Shown here: piece after piece, positions 52,938-63,786 of the stretch
Layout: each line of letters starts with the position of its first letter
Position numbering within the stretch: the stretch's first letter is position 1
Assembly (NCBI RefSeq): GCF_910596095.1
Contig: NC_056546.1
Span: 8,059,425 to 8,123,424 of the forward strand
Origin: Thunnus maccoyii
Taxonomy: Eukaryota; Chordata; Actinopteri; Scombriformes; Scombridae
Reading direction: 5' to 3'
DNA: 64,000 nt
Translations under genes and position numbers: made by a program
Notes under the pieces: generated by a model
Database searches by the model: none
What the model was told of the DNA's origin: nothing
What the model saw: only the letters and a program-made list of their open reading frames with translations

Positions 52938-54596
52938 CTTAGGGCGATCATTTGTCATCTGGAGAGGAATCTACAGTCATGCTCTTTATGCTGAAGGCTC
53001 TGTCTTAAGGCATTCCTCTGGAAATTTATGTCCAAACAGCTGTGGTCTCATCCGCCTCTATGCGGACCTCGAAGACAACGCTGTCCCAGGAATTATGAGG
53101 GGAATCCAATCCATTATACACCTCCAATCCATTCTTGAGTGTGCGTGTATGCACATTTTCTCTGTGTCTTTGTACATCCCTGAGTATGTGTAACGGTGAG
53201 CGTTTCCCTGCTTTCACAGTGTGCTTGCAGCTGCCCGACTCCCCCTGTGTGTGTGTGTGTACGATTGTGTGTATGTGCACGTGTGCTTATGTGTAAAGGA
53301 TTCAGAGATGGTTTCGCATTCAGCTCTTTGATGAGTGAACAGTTATCCCGCGGCTTTATGCATCGGAAGACCATGGTTTAAAGGGGAAAAGCCCAGATTC
53401 ACATTGTGACCATATGGACTGTTTAGTTACGAGGTCCACACCAGAGGTAAACAGTGGGCCACAGTAATAGATGAGGTCTTCAAACGGCCACAGAGTCGGC
53501 AGCGCAGAGTGACATCATCATAAAGCTGGTCTGCACATGGGAGGAAGACGATGAATAATCTGCATTTAATATAATAAATGGACGTTTCATTTTCAAAATT
53601 TTATTTATCCATTAAAAGGCCATTGACAGCTATTTCCTACCTCACATTACACAATTACACACAGTCAAACCTGGATCCTTGAACCTTGAGGAAAAAGGAC
53701 AGCATTTACTCATAAAGACAACCAGTCTCAAAGTGAACCTATGAAACCTGTAACCTTCCATACCCAGGCTTGATTCTCTAAAATAATTTGGTGTTTTCAT
53801 TACTAATAGTTCATTTAAGCCTGATAGATGACAGGCCAACCCTAACTCATTCTCCGAGGGTTATTTTTGTGTGGATTTTTTTTCCTCTGTAGATTAAACA
53901 CACTGACGGGAGTAAGGCAACGTAAAGGATGGAAACTCAATGAAGTGTGATGATGATGTGATGTGTTTAGCGAAGAGGGTTCAAGGCCTCGCTCTGTGCA
54001 TGTTTTCAGCATTGCGTCACTTTCTTATAAGGCCAAACACCACTGGGGTGTACAGTAGTGGAGGGAGAGAGAGAGAGAGAAAGGGGGAAAATTAAAGAGA
54101 GAGGATGCAATGGAGAAACGTATGAAAGGTGCGTTCGAGCTTCTTTCTGATGAAGTTGTCCAGGTACTGCCGCTCCCTCTTTTCATCTGATTGCTGATGT
54201 TTTTGAAAAATCCCAGATAAATGAAAGTCACTGGAACTAGAACTGAGAGATAACACACTGCAGAAGATGGATTGGAAAAAGAGAAAGAGCAAGCCAATCT
54301 TGCTAATGTGTTAGATTGACCCCTAACAATCTGCATCTTGCACAATATCACCAAGACAAGAAAGTTACATGCATGTAATAAAGGTTAAATTAGACAATAA
54401 GGAGGCAAAAACAGATGACACCACTGTGAGAGCGCCTACCGCCTTGTATAAGTAAACAAATTAAGTTTTAAAAAAAGGCAAATCCTTGAAACAAGAGGGT
54501 GTTCTAATGTCTATAATGTAACAACAAAAAAGCTAGAAACCTGTAATTAAATGTTCAGTTTTTTAGATTTTTGATATTGAACCATAAACGTTTAAA
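52935..54596. other. Intergenic; no gene seen
   Basis: Contains a TG run at 53246-53260 and a GA run at 54062-54080. No gene recognised. Confidence 0.62.
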
Positions 54597-54800
54597 TACA
54601 GTTCCAGTCAAAAGTTTGGACACACTTGAATATACTATTACAGTAAGTAGTCCAGTACCTTTCTTTATTAGAAGTGGATCATTACACCTCGAAACAACAA
54701 ACAAAAAGTGTAAGAACAGAATTTAAAGAGTTAAAAAAAAAGAAAAAAAACAATCTAAGTCCAGTTTCTGTTGGACACCCTGGTGGTCCAAACTTCAGTC
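54597..54800. mobile_element. Degraded Tc1-type element
   Basis: The left end CAGTCAAAAGTTTGGACACA is a close match to the terminus of the 47086-47167 mini-element. A weak inverted counterpart, GGTCCAAACTTCAGTCT, ends near 54800. The interior is AT-rich and non-coding; the right limit is tentative. Confidence 0.5.
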
Positions 54801-55543
54801 TCACCTGCTGACTCTTGAAAAACTAATTTGACCCGGCGCTGGGAGGTGAGGGCTAAATAAAAGAAAAACATTGTTATCATGATTAATCAGCGGCTCTGTC
54901 AGCTGGGCCAAGGTGAATAGGAAGTGGCACAAATGACTGCATGGAATTCCTGGTGTGTCAGACAGAATAAAGCGGCAACGTCCGTCCTTCACTCACTCTT
55001 TATTTCACTCACTTATTCAAAGGAAAGCTTGTTCCAGTGGGATTCATAATTCCTCGTCTTTCCCCGCAGTGCAGGCCTAAATCAATTGATTTTAAGTCTG
55101 TGAGTCTGCGGGTGACACACTCCAAGTTTGTAAATCATAAAACATCACCCAGACACAGGATTAACTGCTATAAATAAGATGTCGGATTTTCTTTTTCCTT
55201 GTTATGAAACTGCATGATTTCTGACCAACAAACGCCAATCCGTACACACACAAAGCTGCACATGTTCGTTTTCATTGCGGTACGAGTGAAAAAATTAAAA
55301 AAAATAAATAAATAAATTTTAAAAAATGATACAACTGACAGAAGGCAGCTCTAAGTGTACAGACTGTGTCCCCATTCTCAACCAGACAAAAACAACCAGT
55401 GTTTATGGGATAATGTGTTTTTTAGTTTGCCAGACAAATCTCTTAAGTATTCTTTGTTTCTACATGAGACAAAACTATAAATGGCAAACATGTATTTTTC
55501 CAGCAGCTTTTCCAGGTTCAGTCTGTCTGATCAGGCAGGCAGC
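54801..55543. other. Intergenic; no gene seen
   Basis: Includes an A/T-rich AAATAAATAAAT stretch near 55295-55325. Nothing else recognised. Confidence 0.62.
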
Positions 55544-55841
55544 TAGAGCTGCAATGGTTAGTTAATTAACTGATTAGTCAGTTGACACAAAATTAATTGC
55601 CAATTATTTTGATGATCAATTAATCATTTTGAGTCAAGAAAAAAAGACTAAATTTCTCTGGTTTCAGCTTCTTATATATGAATATCATCTGGTTTCTTTA
55701 GTCTTCTATGATGGTAAACTGAATATCTTTGGGTTGTGGACTGCAGGTCAAGACAAAACAAGACATTTTAGGTTGCATTTTGCGCTTGAAAATAATTGAC
55801 AGATTAATCAATAATGAAAATAATCGTTAGTTGCAGCTCTA
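55544..55841. mobile_element. GCTGCAA-ended MITE, copy 3
   Basis: Perfect 11-bp inverted ends TAGAGCTGCAA (55544-55554) and TTGCAGCTCTA (55831-55841). The interior shares ATTTTGAGTCA, TCTTCTATGA and GTAAACTGAATATCTTTGGG with copy 2. No clear target duplication remains. Confidence 0.83.
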
Positions 55842-58800
55842 TAGACAAGCACAGTTTTCATTCTATATGGTACAAATAACCAAAATATACTATCTATGTA
55901 ATTAACTTTGCCAGTTTCTCAGGCCAACATGGATCAGAAGTCTGAGCATCTACAATTCCATGACAACTGGGCAAACTGTCCGCTGATGAAGATCATGTAA
56001 TATGACCAAAAGCTCCAGAATAGTTTATAAATGAACCTTGCGGTGAGATTAATTTCTCAGCTGCTGTTTCTATTGTCAAGAATGAACTTTTGGAAAATTC
56101 AATGCATTTTATTTGTTTCACTAACCGTGTCATTGTAGCAAAGTCACAGGAGTTTTCCATGATTTGCTGAAAACACCAGGATGAAATGCCAGAAATGCCA
56201 AGACAAGTGAGTTTTGGGAGTAAATGGAAATGGATTTGGATTTTAACAGCTATTTGCAAATACTGTTTAACTATAATATATTACAGCATTAATTTATCCT
56301 AATCTGTTTATCGCATCCTACTTACAGAAGTTTACCTTCCTGTGACTGACAACTTACTGCGACTCGAATTATATGATTTAACCAGATGTGTTGAATCAAT
56401 TTGGTCCCCCCCAGCAGGTTAATGCTGTCTGTTGTCAGCATTCTAATCCTTCTGAAGACAGAAAAGTTTTGGAGGAAGGCTTCTTCTACCCCCTTCTGGC
56501 CTGAGGAGGTCATTTGGTCTGATGCCTTTTACTCCATATAATATAAACTTCCTCACCACAGGCTGCTCACAAACAGCATAAATAAACAACCGCGGGACAA
56601 AGCAGGGTTTGGAGCTTGTTAGGGCGTACGATTTCAACATGAGAGTTTGTTTGTTCAAATTTGCTCGCACAGTGACCTAACTCTTTTATACTGAGCACAT
56701 GTGGGGAAGAGGGCATAGGAAGGCGAACATTACAGAGGGAAAAAAAGTGGAAAAATCCATATTTTTCCAATATGCAGACGGGGCAGTTCATCAGGCAAAG
56801 TTTGACACATGTCTTTGAACAGAGTTAGAAACAACAACTTGGTGGAAAAAGTAAAAGGATGGAGTAGGGTGGTTTGGCTAAACAAATGTCATTCTTGGAC
56901 GCTGCTGCAGGGAGGATGAGAGAAGGAAAGATGATGAAAAGAATGAAAAGATACATTCCTGAGAATCTAACTCACTGCCTCACTGTTTCCTGGGCTTGAT
57001 TAGAGGGATGCAGTGACTTGCGGGTACATTAAGATTAAGATCTTGGCTGTCCAGGGGGAATTACAAAAAGGAAGTAATATGGGTGTCTTTATCAAATGTG
57101 ACATTGTTTCTTATAAAAGGAAGTCTCATTACGCCTTACACTTACACCGCGCAGCCATGCAGCTGCAGTACACACTGTATGTGATGGTTGCAGAAGCTTT
57201 TTTTGTAATAGAAAGGTCACGTTTCACCCACATAAGGCCCGGTCCGAATCGTTACATTGAGGCTTTCAGTGAGTAAAGCTTCACTTGATTTGTATTTACC
57301 AGTATACACAATTCTAACTGGATCATAAAGTCACCCTGGACTTCCATCCTAAACATTTTACCTTTTTTTTCCTTCTTCTATATAGTTCTATATGTCTTAT
57401 AATTTGGGATATTATGGCTTTGGGCCACATGTTTACTGCTATTTTGACATGTAAAGTCAAGCATAGGAACACAAGGTTATGGTCATTCTGTAACATAAAG
57501 AGAAGTTTAAAATCCACACACGCAGGAGTTAGTTGCTGTGACACTGATGACTCAGTTTAGACTCTATTAGGAAGACAATTAAAATGTGAACAGCCACTCC
57601 TCATTATAAAACCTGAAAAGCTCGGCTGTTGAGAAAGAATATCATTTTTTAATAGCATTTGAACAAAGGAACCAGCCGGGGTGCAACCAGGATAATTTAC
57701 ACTGCAAAATGAGATACACTACCACATCTCAGTAAAAAAAAAGAAAAAGAAATGAGTTCAACCTATGCCATTTCCATTAATTGCACCAAATTAAGTGCTG
57801 TCCACTGAGGGAACTAATTTTAGATTGTCTATCATGAGTGATGATCCATCAGTGACCAATTTACCCAGTAGCTTCTATTGCAAATGTTGCTATATAATGC
57901 TGCTTGCTTGTAGTAATCACACCCTCTTAGGGTCAATCAAGCACAAAAGTCATTTTCAACTCTTTGGACTGCACTGGTTGCTGGGTTGGCGGTCATGTAA
58001 ACAAAAACCAGGCTACAGGTTAGTAATAATTAGTAGCACCTGCTCCTGGGATGTGATATGCCAGTCAAACTGTTGGACAATAGATCTGTATGGGTTTCCC
58101 AGTAAGCACTTGAGGACCCTGAAACTGAAGCACCTAAATGGAATTCAACCATCATTAATTTTATTTAAACCTGCTTTTGTGTGACAGGTCAAAATGACAA
58201 TTTTACATATTAATTAAACCACCAATTTGTTTTGGGCACAATATAACAGGAAATTAATAACTCAAACATGATTGGCAAGTATTTTTATGCAGAAATCAAT
58301 CCTAAAAGTAACATTAACAAAAACAAATACTGTCTTTGAAACACGGCATTCCTGTAAAACATACACTGCAAAAAATATCTTATGATTCATAGAATCACTT
58401 TCAAAATCGAGAGAAATTAACATTTCTCAATTATCTAAAAGGAATCATACAATCTTAAATGACATATTTCAGTACTTGATTGGACCTAATTAATTTGTTG
58501 CTCTCATTTCTAAATAAAACAGTATTTTTAATAGTTAAAGTAACATTACAAAAATATTATATTGTTACATTTTGGACCGATTGCCGAAGTCAGTGTCCAG
58601 GAAAATGTACAGCAAACCTGGTATGCTGTGTCATAGATGGCTTTCAGTCTTGTGTTTCTAGTACATCCGGCAACATTTGCTGACTGCTGCAGGGCAACGG
58701 TGACCAAGGATCTGACTGCAGGCTATGATCCTGACTTAACACAGGGTTTGTTTTGTTGTCTTGTATGATACCCCGTCACACAGCCTTAGAAGTTGCCTTG

Positions 58801-58887
58801 TGAGCAAACATATTAACTCCAATGTTTGTTGCCCCCAAAAGTGGTACAAATTACTACCGGACCAAACTGTACATCGTGTCTTTTACT
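55842..58887. other. Intergenic and C1D 3' flank
   Basis: The C1D 3' UTR should occupy part of 58160-58887 on the minus strand. The rest has no gene I can support; the 129-codon plus frame at 57795-58184 has no motif and no splice context. Confidence 0.6.
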
Positions 58888-59091
58888 TCAGCTCTGCTTT
58901 GATCGCTTTGATGGAGGGGTGTCAGATGAGTCTGCTGCTTTCTTGGATGCTGATTTTTTTCTAGACTCTTTTTCTTCTGGTTCATAGAGGGCATTCCTGA
59001 CAAAGCGTGCTGCAGCCCCCTTATCCAGACGGGCAGCTTTCTTCTTGTCTGTGATCTCCTTCACTCTGTTCATGTATGTCCTTATTCGCTC
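58888..59091 (-). CDS. c1d: C1D coding exon 4 (residues 88-154 and stop)
   Basis: The acceptor is TTCTTCAG at 59092-59099, and the exon codes for [18 protein letters not shown] followed by a [14 protein letters not shown] block and a basic Ser/Lys tail ending at TGA (58890-58888). The KKK-x-LD-GAA-RFV pattern is the conserved C-terminal end of vertebrate C1D. The 3' UTR end is unknown: minus-strand ATTAAA at 58532-58527 and AATAAA at 58165-58160 are possible poly(A) signals. Confidence 0.96.
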   Translation of the reverse strand, partial: ERIRTYMNRVKEITDKKKAARLDKGAAARFVRNALYEPEEKESRKKSASKKAADSSDTPPSKRSKQS

Positions 59092-61041
59092 CTGAAGAAC
59101 ACAGAATGGTTGCAGAGACATTAGACAATAAACATAAATAGAGAGACAGAATGATAACACAGAAGACATACATACCAATTCCTGTTTGATTCCATGTTCT
59201 CTGGGATTTACTCCTTGTGTAACCAAGTACACTGTAAACAATGACAAAAATTAGATATTTTAAAATATGTGTCAAAAAGAATATTAATACTGTGCTCAAA
59301 AAAGAGGAACGAATTCCTTTAAAAAGTCAAGGCACACTGTTTCATCAAGGTACAAACATTAAAAAAGCCTTTACTACATTGGCTACATGATAAAAACAAG
59401 ACCTGCTGGCGATCCTGGGGACTGGCTCAAAAGCTTTGTATTTGGCTTTTTGGTTTAATGCCATAGGTGAGATGCATGTTTAACACATCTGCTGTGTGGA
59501 GACCACTTCAGATATCTTGCCAACATCATTAAATCTCAGTGTTGTTTGGAGTATACTGCCAACTTTATATTTATGTTCCTCTAAAGCACAGGATATAGAA
59601 ACAATCCAAAAAACTTACTCCAGAATAATGAATTGAGGGTGTAGGCGGACATCAGGTCCAGCTTGGCTTGATCCAAAGGATCCAACTGTCAATAAAGCAG
59701 ATTTATGTTACGTTAGCATCATTAGTATAATTTTTTTTTTTACAAAACACAAAAATAGTAGACACTAAGCTGACCTACTTAACAGACTCTGGGGTTATTG
59801 TGGTGAAATTATTGTGTTTTTGCAAGTTTGAGCAAAACAGCTCCCATACCCCGGTGTACTTTGCATACTGGGTGAAATGAACGTTCTCACATGGTTTATA
59901 GTGATGCATTGTAGTTCCCTTGTATTTTTCTCTGTGGGTCCGCTCCATTTCAGTGTGCCAGTAACAGCGAGGGCTAGGAAAACTGTTTAAATGGAGTGTA
60001 ATCTTTCAGCTAGCGGCAGCAACCACATAATTGTCAGCTGACAAGGCAAACAATAATGTCGGCCTACAGGGCAAAAGCCATGGTAGCTTTCCAAGCTGAC
60101 AAATAAGAGACAGCATGAACAGTAATGTTCACAATATGATTTTATGTAAGCCTGAATGACATTCATCAGTTCTCAGTCTTATCAATCTCCCTTGACTTGT
60201 TTGTGTTTGTATGGGCCATGTAGTCGTGGTAACATAAACACCGCACTCGCCGCTGAAATTTGGCGGCGGATCTGTCATATCTGCCGGCTACAATAACTGT
60301 CAAATGGTGTGCATGGCGTGGTAATGGGACAGACCCACTGTGGAAAGACACTGAAAATGCACCAAGTTTACCAACTCATCACTGATTTGGACCACAGCAA
60401 ATAAACTATAGGTTTGAAAATGCCCTTACAGACAGTTTTTTAAGATATCAAAATGTATTGTTAGGTTATCTTTTGTTCACAATATTGCACTGTTAGTAAT
60501 GGCATGTTAAACCTAGTCTGTTTCAAATCAGGGACTTGTGGCCTGTCAATCTGTCTCCTACAAACCTCACCCAGAAACAGCAGGATCCCCCACATATCAC
60601 ACAGGACCCCCTCAGACTGCTTTGTTGAAAATCTGTTTGTCTGCCAACATACCAGACAATCTGCCTGAAAATGATTCAATCTGTTTTTTTCTGTCAGGTC
60701 ACTGAAGGAGGATTATTTTGGTTCGCTTGGATTTTTCTGTGTGTGAAAAGAAACCGACTGATAATCAAAATAGATGGCATCGATTAATCGACTACACGTT
60801 GCAGTTCTGTTCCAATCTGTTTAGTGTGTGTGTGTGTGTGTGTGTCTATGTCAGCTTGTTTTTCTGCCTAATTCCCGCTGTGGAAAAACATTCGTCAGCC
60901 TACTTTTTGCAGCAGGTCATTTCTGGGCATCGACATCAACTTCTCCAGCATAGTTTTGACAGAAGAGACTGACGAGTCGAAGCCTGTGAGCTGTTCGTCT
61001 ATCTCGTGTGGGTAGTCCTCGGTTCTGCTGTCCGCTGCCAT
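58888..61041 (-). CDS. c1d: C1D nuclear nucleic-acid-binding protein / exosome cofactor (complete, 4 coding exons)
   Basis: Coding exons on the minus strand are 61041-60904, 59685-59619, 59231-59176 and 59091-58888. All junctions are GT-AG, phases are 0, 1, 0, and the joined frame gives 154 aa plus TGA; human C1D is 141 aa. It belongs to the Sas10/Utp3/C1D family (yeast Rrp47/Lrp1). Family members bind the exosome nuclease EXOSC10/Rrp6 and structured RNA or DNA in the nucleus and nucleolus, and act in rRNA and snoRNA 3' processing; mammalian C1D is also described as a DNA-PK activator and nuclear-receptor corepressor. Visible hallmarks are an acidic N-terminus ([12 protein letters not shown]), [37 protein letters not shown] and [13 protein letters not shown]. 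The tail is Lys/Ser-rich (ending SKRSKQS) and longer than the human one. The start has A at -3 and G at +4 and lies 4 nt into its exon. Identification is by remembered family sequence and is very secure. Confidence 0.97.
59176..59231 (-). CDS. c1d: C1D coding exon 3 (residues 69-87)
   Basis: This 56-bp exon runs from acceptor TGTTTACAG to donor GTATGT. It reads (M)[18 protein letters not shown] and ends in phase 0. The open frame continues into the intron on both sides, so unspliced reading would add false residues. The next intron is only 84 bp. Confidence 0.95.
59619..59685 (-). CDS. c1d: C1D coding exon 2 (residues 47-68 plus split codon)
   Basis: This 67-bp exon lies between acceptor TTGACAG and donor A|GTAAGT. 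It codes for [20 protein letters not shown] then FW, the most conserved block of the family. The last base, A, joins TG of the next exon to give Met69, where human C1D has Val. It is too short to appear as an open frame of its own. Confidence 0.95.
60770..60815. mobile_element. Terminal fragment of the GCTGCAA MITE family in C1D intron 1
   Basis: GATTAATCGACTACACGTTG followed by CAGTTCTG reads, on the minus strand, like the first ~45 bp of copy 2 (CTGCAAC then TAGTCGATTAATCGAT). Only the terminus is present. Confidence 0.5.
60824..60845. repeat. (TG)n microsatellite in C1D intron 1
   Basis: About eleven TG units, next to the MITE fragment. Confidence 0.92.
60904..61041 (-). CDS. c1d: C1D coding exon 1 (residues 1-46)
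   Basis: The exon begins at about 61045, after a CTTTACAG acceptor, with ATG at 61041-61039. It ends at CAAAAA before donor GTAGGC (60903). It codes for 46 residues in phase 0, from [10 protein letters not shown] to NDLLQK, matching the acidic N-terminal helix of C1D. The following intron is 1218 bp and contains a (TG)n tract and a MITE fragment. Confidence 0.96.
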
Positions 61042-61276
61042 TTTCCTGTAAAGCAGTTGATAAAGCTCACATTCAAAGCATGTCGGGCCAGTTAACGTTA
61101 GCAATGTGAGCTAGGTAGCTAGTAGCTGACGCATGTTGCGAACAGGCGAACATTTACATGAATGGAAATAAAGAAAATTTCAAAGTTGTTTCTGAAGCAA
61201 TAGTTTGCTGATTTAATTGTAATACAAGGTTCATTTCACGCTTAAATGTGACAATATTAAGATGTTTCTGGTTTAC

Positions 61277-61345
61277 CTTTCTTGCACGCTGCACGCTGTC
61301 GCCGACAGGAAGTGACGTTAAACAACAACACAGCTCGTCTTCTTC
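61277..61345 (-). other. c1d: Probable C1D 5' non-coding exon
   Basis: On the minus strand the sequence GCAAGAAAG is followed by a good donor (GTAAAC at 61276), and the start-codon exon has an acceptor at 61047-61046, implying a 230-bp 5' UTR intron. The exon's 5' limit is not visible in sequence; 61345 is an estimate. It contains a small direct duplication (GCACGCT twice). Confidence 0.6.
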
Positions 61346-61847
61346 TGCACTCTACTGCCGTCTGCCGTTTGGAGGACTTTACCCTAGTTAGCGTTAGCGG
61401 TTAATAGCATTTTTAGTTACTTAAAACGAACTTTATGTGTTCTTTTTGTAGAATAATAACAGCGGTATTTGCGTAAATATTTTTTGGTACATTGCTCAGC
61501 GACCATAACTGGCCACAAGAGTTTTCTTTCTATGTGGACGTCTATTTTTTGACAGATAAGTTACCTGAATTTACAACGAAAACTGAAAAAAAAAGCAAAA
61601 ACAACACCATGCTTTTGGTGTACGGTGCTGCGTTGTCCTCAGAGAAAACACGTTTAAGATATTTCAAAGTTAACTGCTGGTAACTTAATATCTGAAGGGG
61701 GCTGAAGTGTTCACGTTGCTATGGTAACCTGGAGCGTCAGTGTGAAGCTGGGATGTCAAGAGAACAGTTTGGGTGCATTTAGGACTTGGATCATCCACAT
61801 TGTTGTCGCTAAACACAACTAAACCAACCGTGAAAGAGGCTTGAGAC
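61278..61847. promoter_or_regulatory. Probable bidirectional promoter between C1D and the beta-sandwich gene
   Basis: The two genes are divergent, and only about 570 bp separate the C1D 5' exon donor from the opposing start codon. I see no TATA box at a plausible place. At 61306-61318 an ETS-type core (CAGGAAGT) overlaps a CRE/ATF half-site (TGACGT), a pairing known from housekeeping promoters. It lies within or at the edge of the inferred C1D 5' exon. Transcription start sites cannot be placed from sequence alone. Confidence 0.55.
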
Positions 61848-62006
61848 ATGGACAACTGTGATTTGGAGAAGCTTTCCGTCTCCTGTGGGAATCTACAGCC
61901 AGCTTTCACTCCAGAAGTCACAGATTACAAAATGACAGTGGAGAGCAATGTCAACAAAGTGATTCTGGACCTGATTACTAGTGATTGTGGGGCTTCATAC
62001 AGTGTT
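61848..62006 (+). CDS. Beta-sandwich gene exon 1 (residues 1-53)
   Basis: It opens MDNCDLEKLSVSCGNLQPAF and ends ...CGASYSV before donor GTGAGT. The exon holds the first strands of repeat 1 in phase 0. The in-frame stop at 61842-61844 fixes this ATG as the first usable one in the exon. Any upstream non-coding exon is not identified. Confidence 0.85.
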
Positions 62007-63786
62007 GTGAGTTCTGTCCTGTAAATGAATGTAACCAAATAAATGCTTATGTTTTTATTTCGCCTTCACAGAAAAGTTAACCTCATCAGCACCATGTGTG
62101 TTTTTTTTATGTTTCAGCTCTTTGGTGACGGCTCCAGCACCATTAAACTCAATGATGGGTTGAACAGGGTAGAGATTGAGGTGGTAGCTGAAGATGGTAC
62201 TATAAAGAAATACTGTGTGGAAATCACTAAGCTCTCTGCAAAGATTGCAGAGCTCAGTCATCTGGCTTTGGAAGGAGATTTCCCTCTTCATCCTGCATTT
62301 TGTCCTAAAATCTATGAATACAATAGTGAGTACAAACTTAGTAAACTACAGTATGCTCTGTGATGTAGAAGTTTAATTTAAGTCTTGCTGTGCTATTATT
62401 TCATATTTTAATGAATACAAAAAGTAAATACACTGACATGTTAAAAAAAATATTGATGTTTATGCAACACTACAATATCTGAAAATGTTAAAAATGTAAA
62501 AACATTTGTAATTATGTCCCTTGGTGGTATTTTGTCTTCCAAATTTACAGAAACAAAAAAAACAACAAAACAAAACAATTTCCAAATACCAGCAGGTTAC
62601 ATTTAAATATAAGATACAAATATTTTTTTTATTGATGTTTCTGATTTCTGTTGCCCTCACTGAAAACCTTTTTTTCCCCTACAGGTGTTGTCACCTTTCA
62701 TTGTAATGCTGTGACCCTGATTCCTAAGGTGCCAGACAAAAACATAAAAGTTACAGTGAATGGGGCAGACAGCTCACAACCAGTCCCACTGAATTTTGGA
62801 GACACTGTGGTGGAGATCACAGTTTGTTCAGCAGATGGCAGTAATTCACAGGTAGGATGAGGCATCAGTGCTGATGTGATGGCTTTTATGTGCGTTCGAT
62901 TAGCACAGTCAATTGTTAAAATAACACTTAAAAACACATAAATCTTCACAGCTTTGCGGGTCACCTCATCTTTACCTCATACCTACCTGGTAACCCACAG
63001 TAATCTTACATTTTAAAGCCTTGCACACACTCTTAGTTGACCCATGTTACTATATAAATCAGCTTCAAGAATAGAGGTTTTTGTTGGTGATTTTAGGTTT
63101 GGTAAGGATTGGCTCTACTGCCACACTAGTGCTTTTTTTTTCCAGTGGTAACTAAAACCGACACCCCTCTAACTCTGTCAGGTGTACACAGTGTTGGTGA
63201 CTCGAGAGCTTATTCCCATGGCTGTGACCTTCACTGATGGGAAACAGCAGCTGGACTATGAATGTCCAGTATCCCTGAGTGCTTTTTATAGGCCTGTATC
63301 TATCAACCACAGGTGAGACTTGAACAGGAAGACACTGTATGTGAAAAAAAGCTAATAGTAGTAAGAGTCAGAACCTTTATCATATTCATTTTAATTGCAG
63401 TTGATGCAGTTGTGACTTAAAAAAAAGACAACAAACAATAACAAATCAGTATCACATGCACAATCTCTGAGTTTGGATATTGATGGCTATATTGTTTTAC
63501 TTTGGTTAATTGGATTTACCATTTACCATTTAGGACAGCACAGGTTAAAGGATCTAAGACTATGCACGCACTGCTTTCTAGTACTACATCTAGCTCAGAC
63601 TTTTCTCGTTGATTTGCAGTGACCCAAAGCACATCTTCTCGAGGCCTTATATCGAGATGCTGGCACGAAGATCGAAAGTGGACCCACTTAGTGATTGTCC
63701 TCTGGGAGACGCCTGGAAGGTCACTGAAGTGGACCTTGACAGGAGGATGTCTGCTGCTCTGATCAAGTGCTTCTTTAATTACCGAG
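61848..63786 (+). CDS. Unnamed protein with two cadherin-like beta-sandwich repeats (5' part, continues past window)
   Basis: Exons are 61848-62006, 62118-62325, 62685-62851, 63182-63312 and 63620-63786, all GT-AG, with junction phases 0, 1, 0, 2 and an open phase-1 end. They give 277 codons. Residues ~6-92 and ~98-187 each follow the cadherin-like beta-sandwich pattern (Pfam PF12733 type): L-x-G-x-L-x-P-x-F, then Y near a strand, then NDGLNRVEIEV-x-AEDGT-x-KKYCVEIT at the end; the second repeat ends SADGSNSQVYTVLVTRE. The last exon has DPLSDCPLGDAWKV and CFFNYR, suggesting a further cysteine-containing module. The ATG has G at -3 and +4, with an in-frame TGA two codons upstream. No signal peptide is apparent, so it is probably intracellular. 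I do not recognise the gene; function is unknown. Confidence 0.85.
62118..62325 (+). CDS. Beta-sandwich gene exon 2 (residues 54-122 plus 1 nt)
   Basis: A pyrimidine-rich tract ending TGTTTCAG precedes LFGDGSSTIKLNDGLN. The exon carries the end of repeat 1 and the start of repeat 2 (LSHLALEGDFPLHPAF) and stops at A|GTGAGT. The first in-frame ATG of the open frame lies in the intron and is not the start. Confidence 0.87.
62685..62851 (+). CDS. Beta-sandwich gene exon 3 (residues 123-178)
   Basis: The acceptor is CCCCTACAG and the donor CAG|GTAGGA. It reads (S)VVTFHCNAVTL... to ...VCSADGSNSQ, the middle strands of repeat 2. The length of 167 bp resolves the phase-1 entry to phase 0. Confidence 0.86.
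63182..63312 (+). CDS. Beta-sandwich gene exon 4 (residues 179-221 plus 2 nt)
   Basis: Acceptor CTCTGTCAG and donor AG|GTGAGA. It codes for VYTVLVTRELIPMAVTF, the final strand of repeat 2, then a linker rich in Tyr and Pro (YECPVSLSAFYRPVS). It was not in an ATG-initiated open frame and was found by following the splice phase. Confidence 0.83.
63620..63786 (+). CDS. Beta-sandwich gene exon 5 (residues 222-277, open end)
   Basis: Acceptor GATTTGCAG; reads (S)DPKHIFSRPYIEMLARR, then DPLSDCPLGDAWK and ALIKCFFNYR, ending before donor G|GTGCAG. Without splicing the frame runs to a stop at 63873-63875, but the extra residues look like intron. No later exon is visible before the window edge. Confidence 0.78.

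Noticed and set aside
59092-59299. Two overlapping minus frames starting in C1D introns ([12 protein letters not shown]... and MSTVLIFF...)
   Set aside because: They are unspliced reading of C1D exons 3 and 4 through introns; the spliced model explains the conserved parts.
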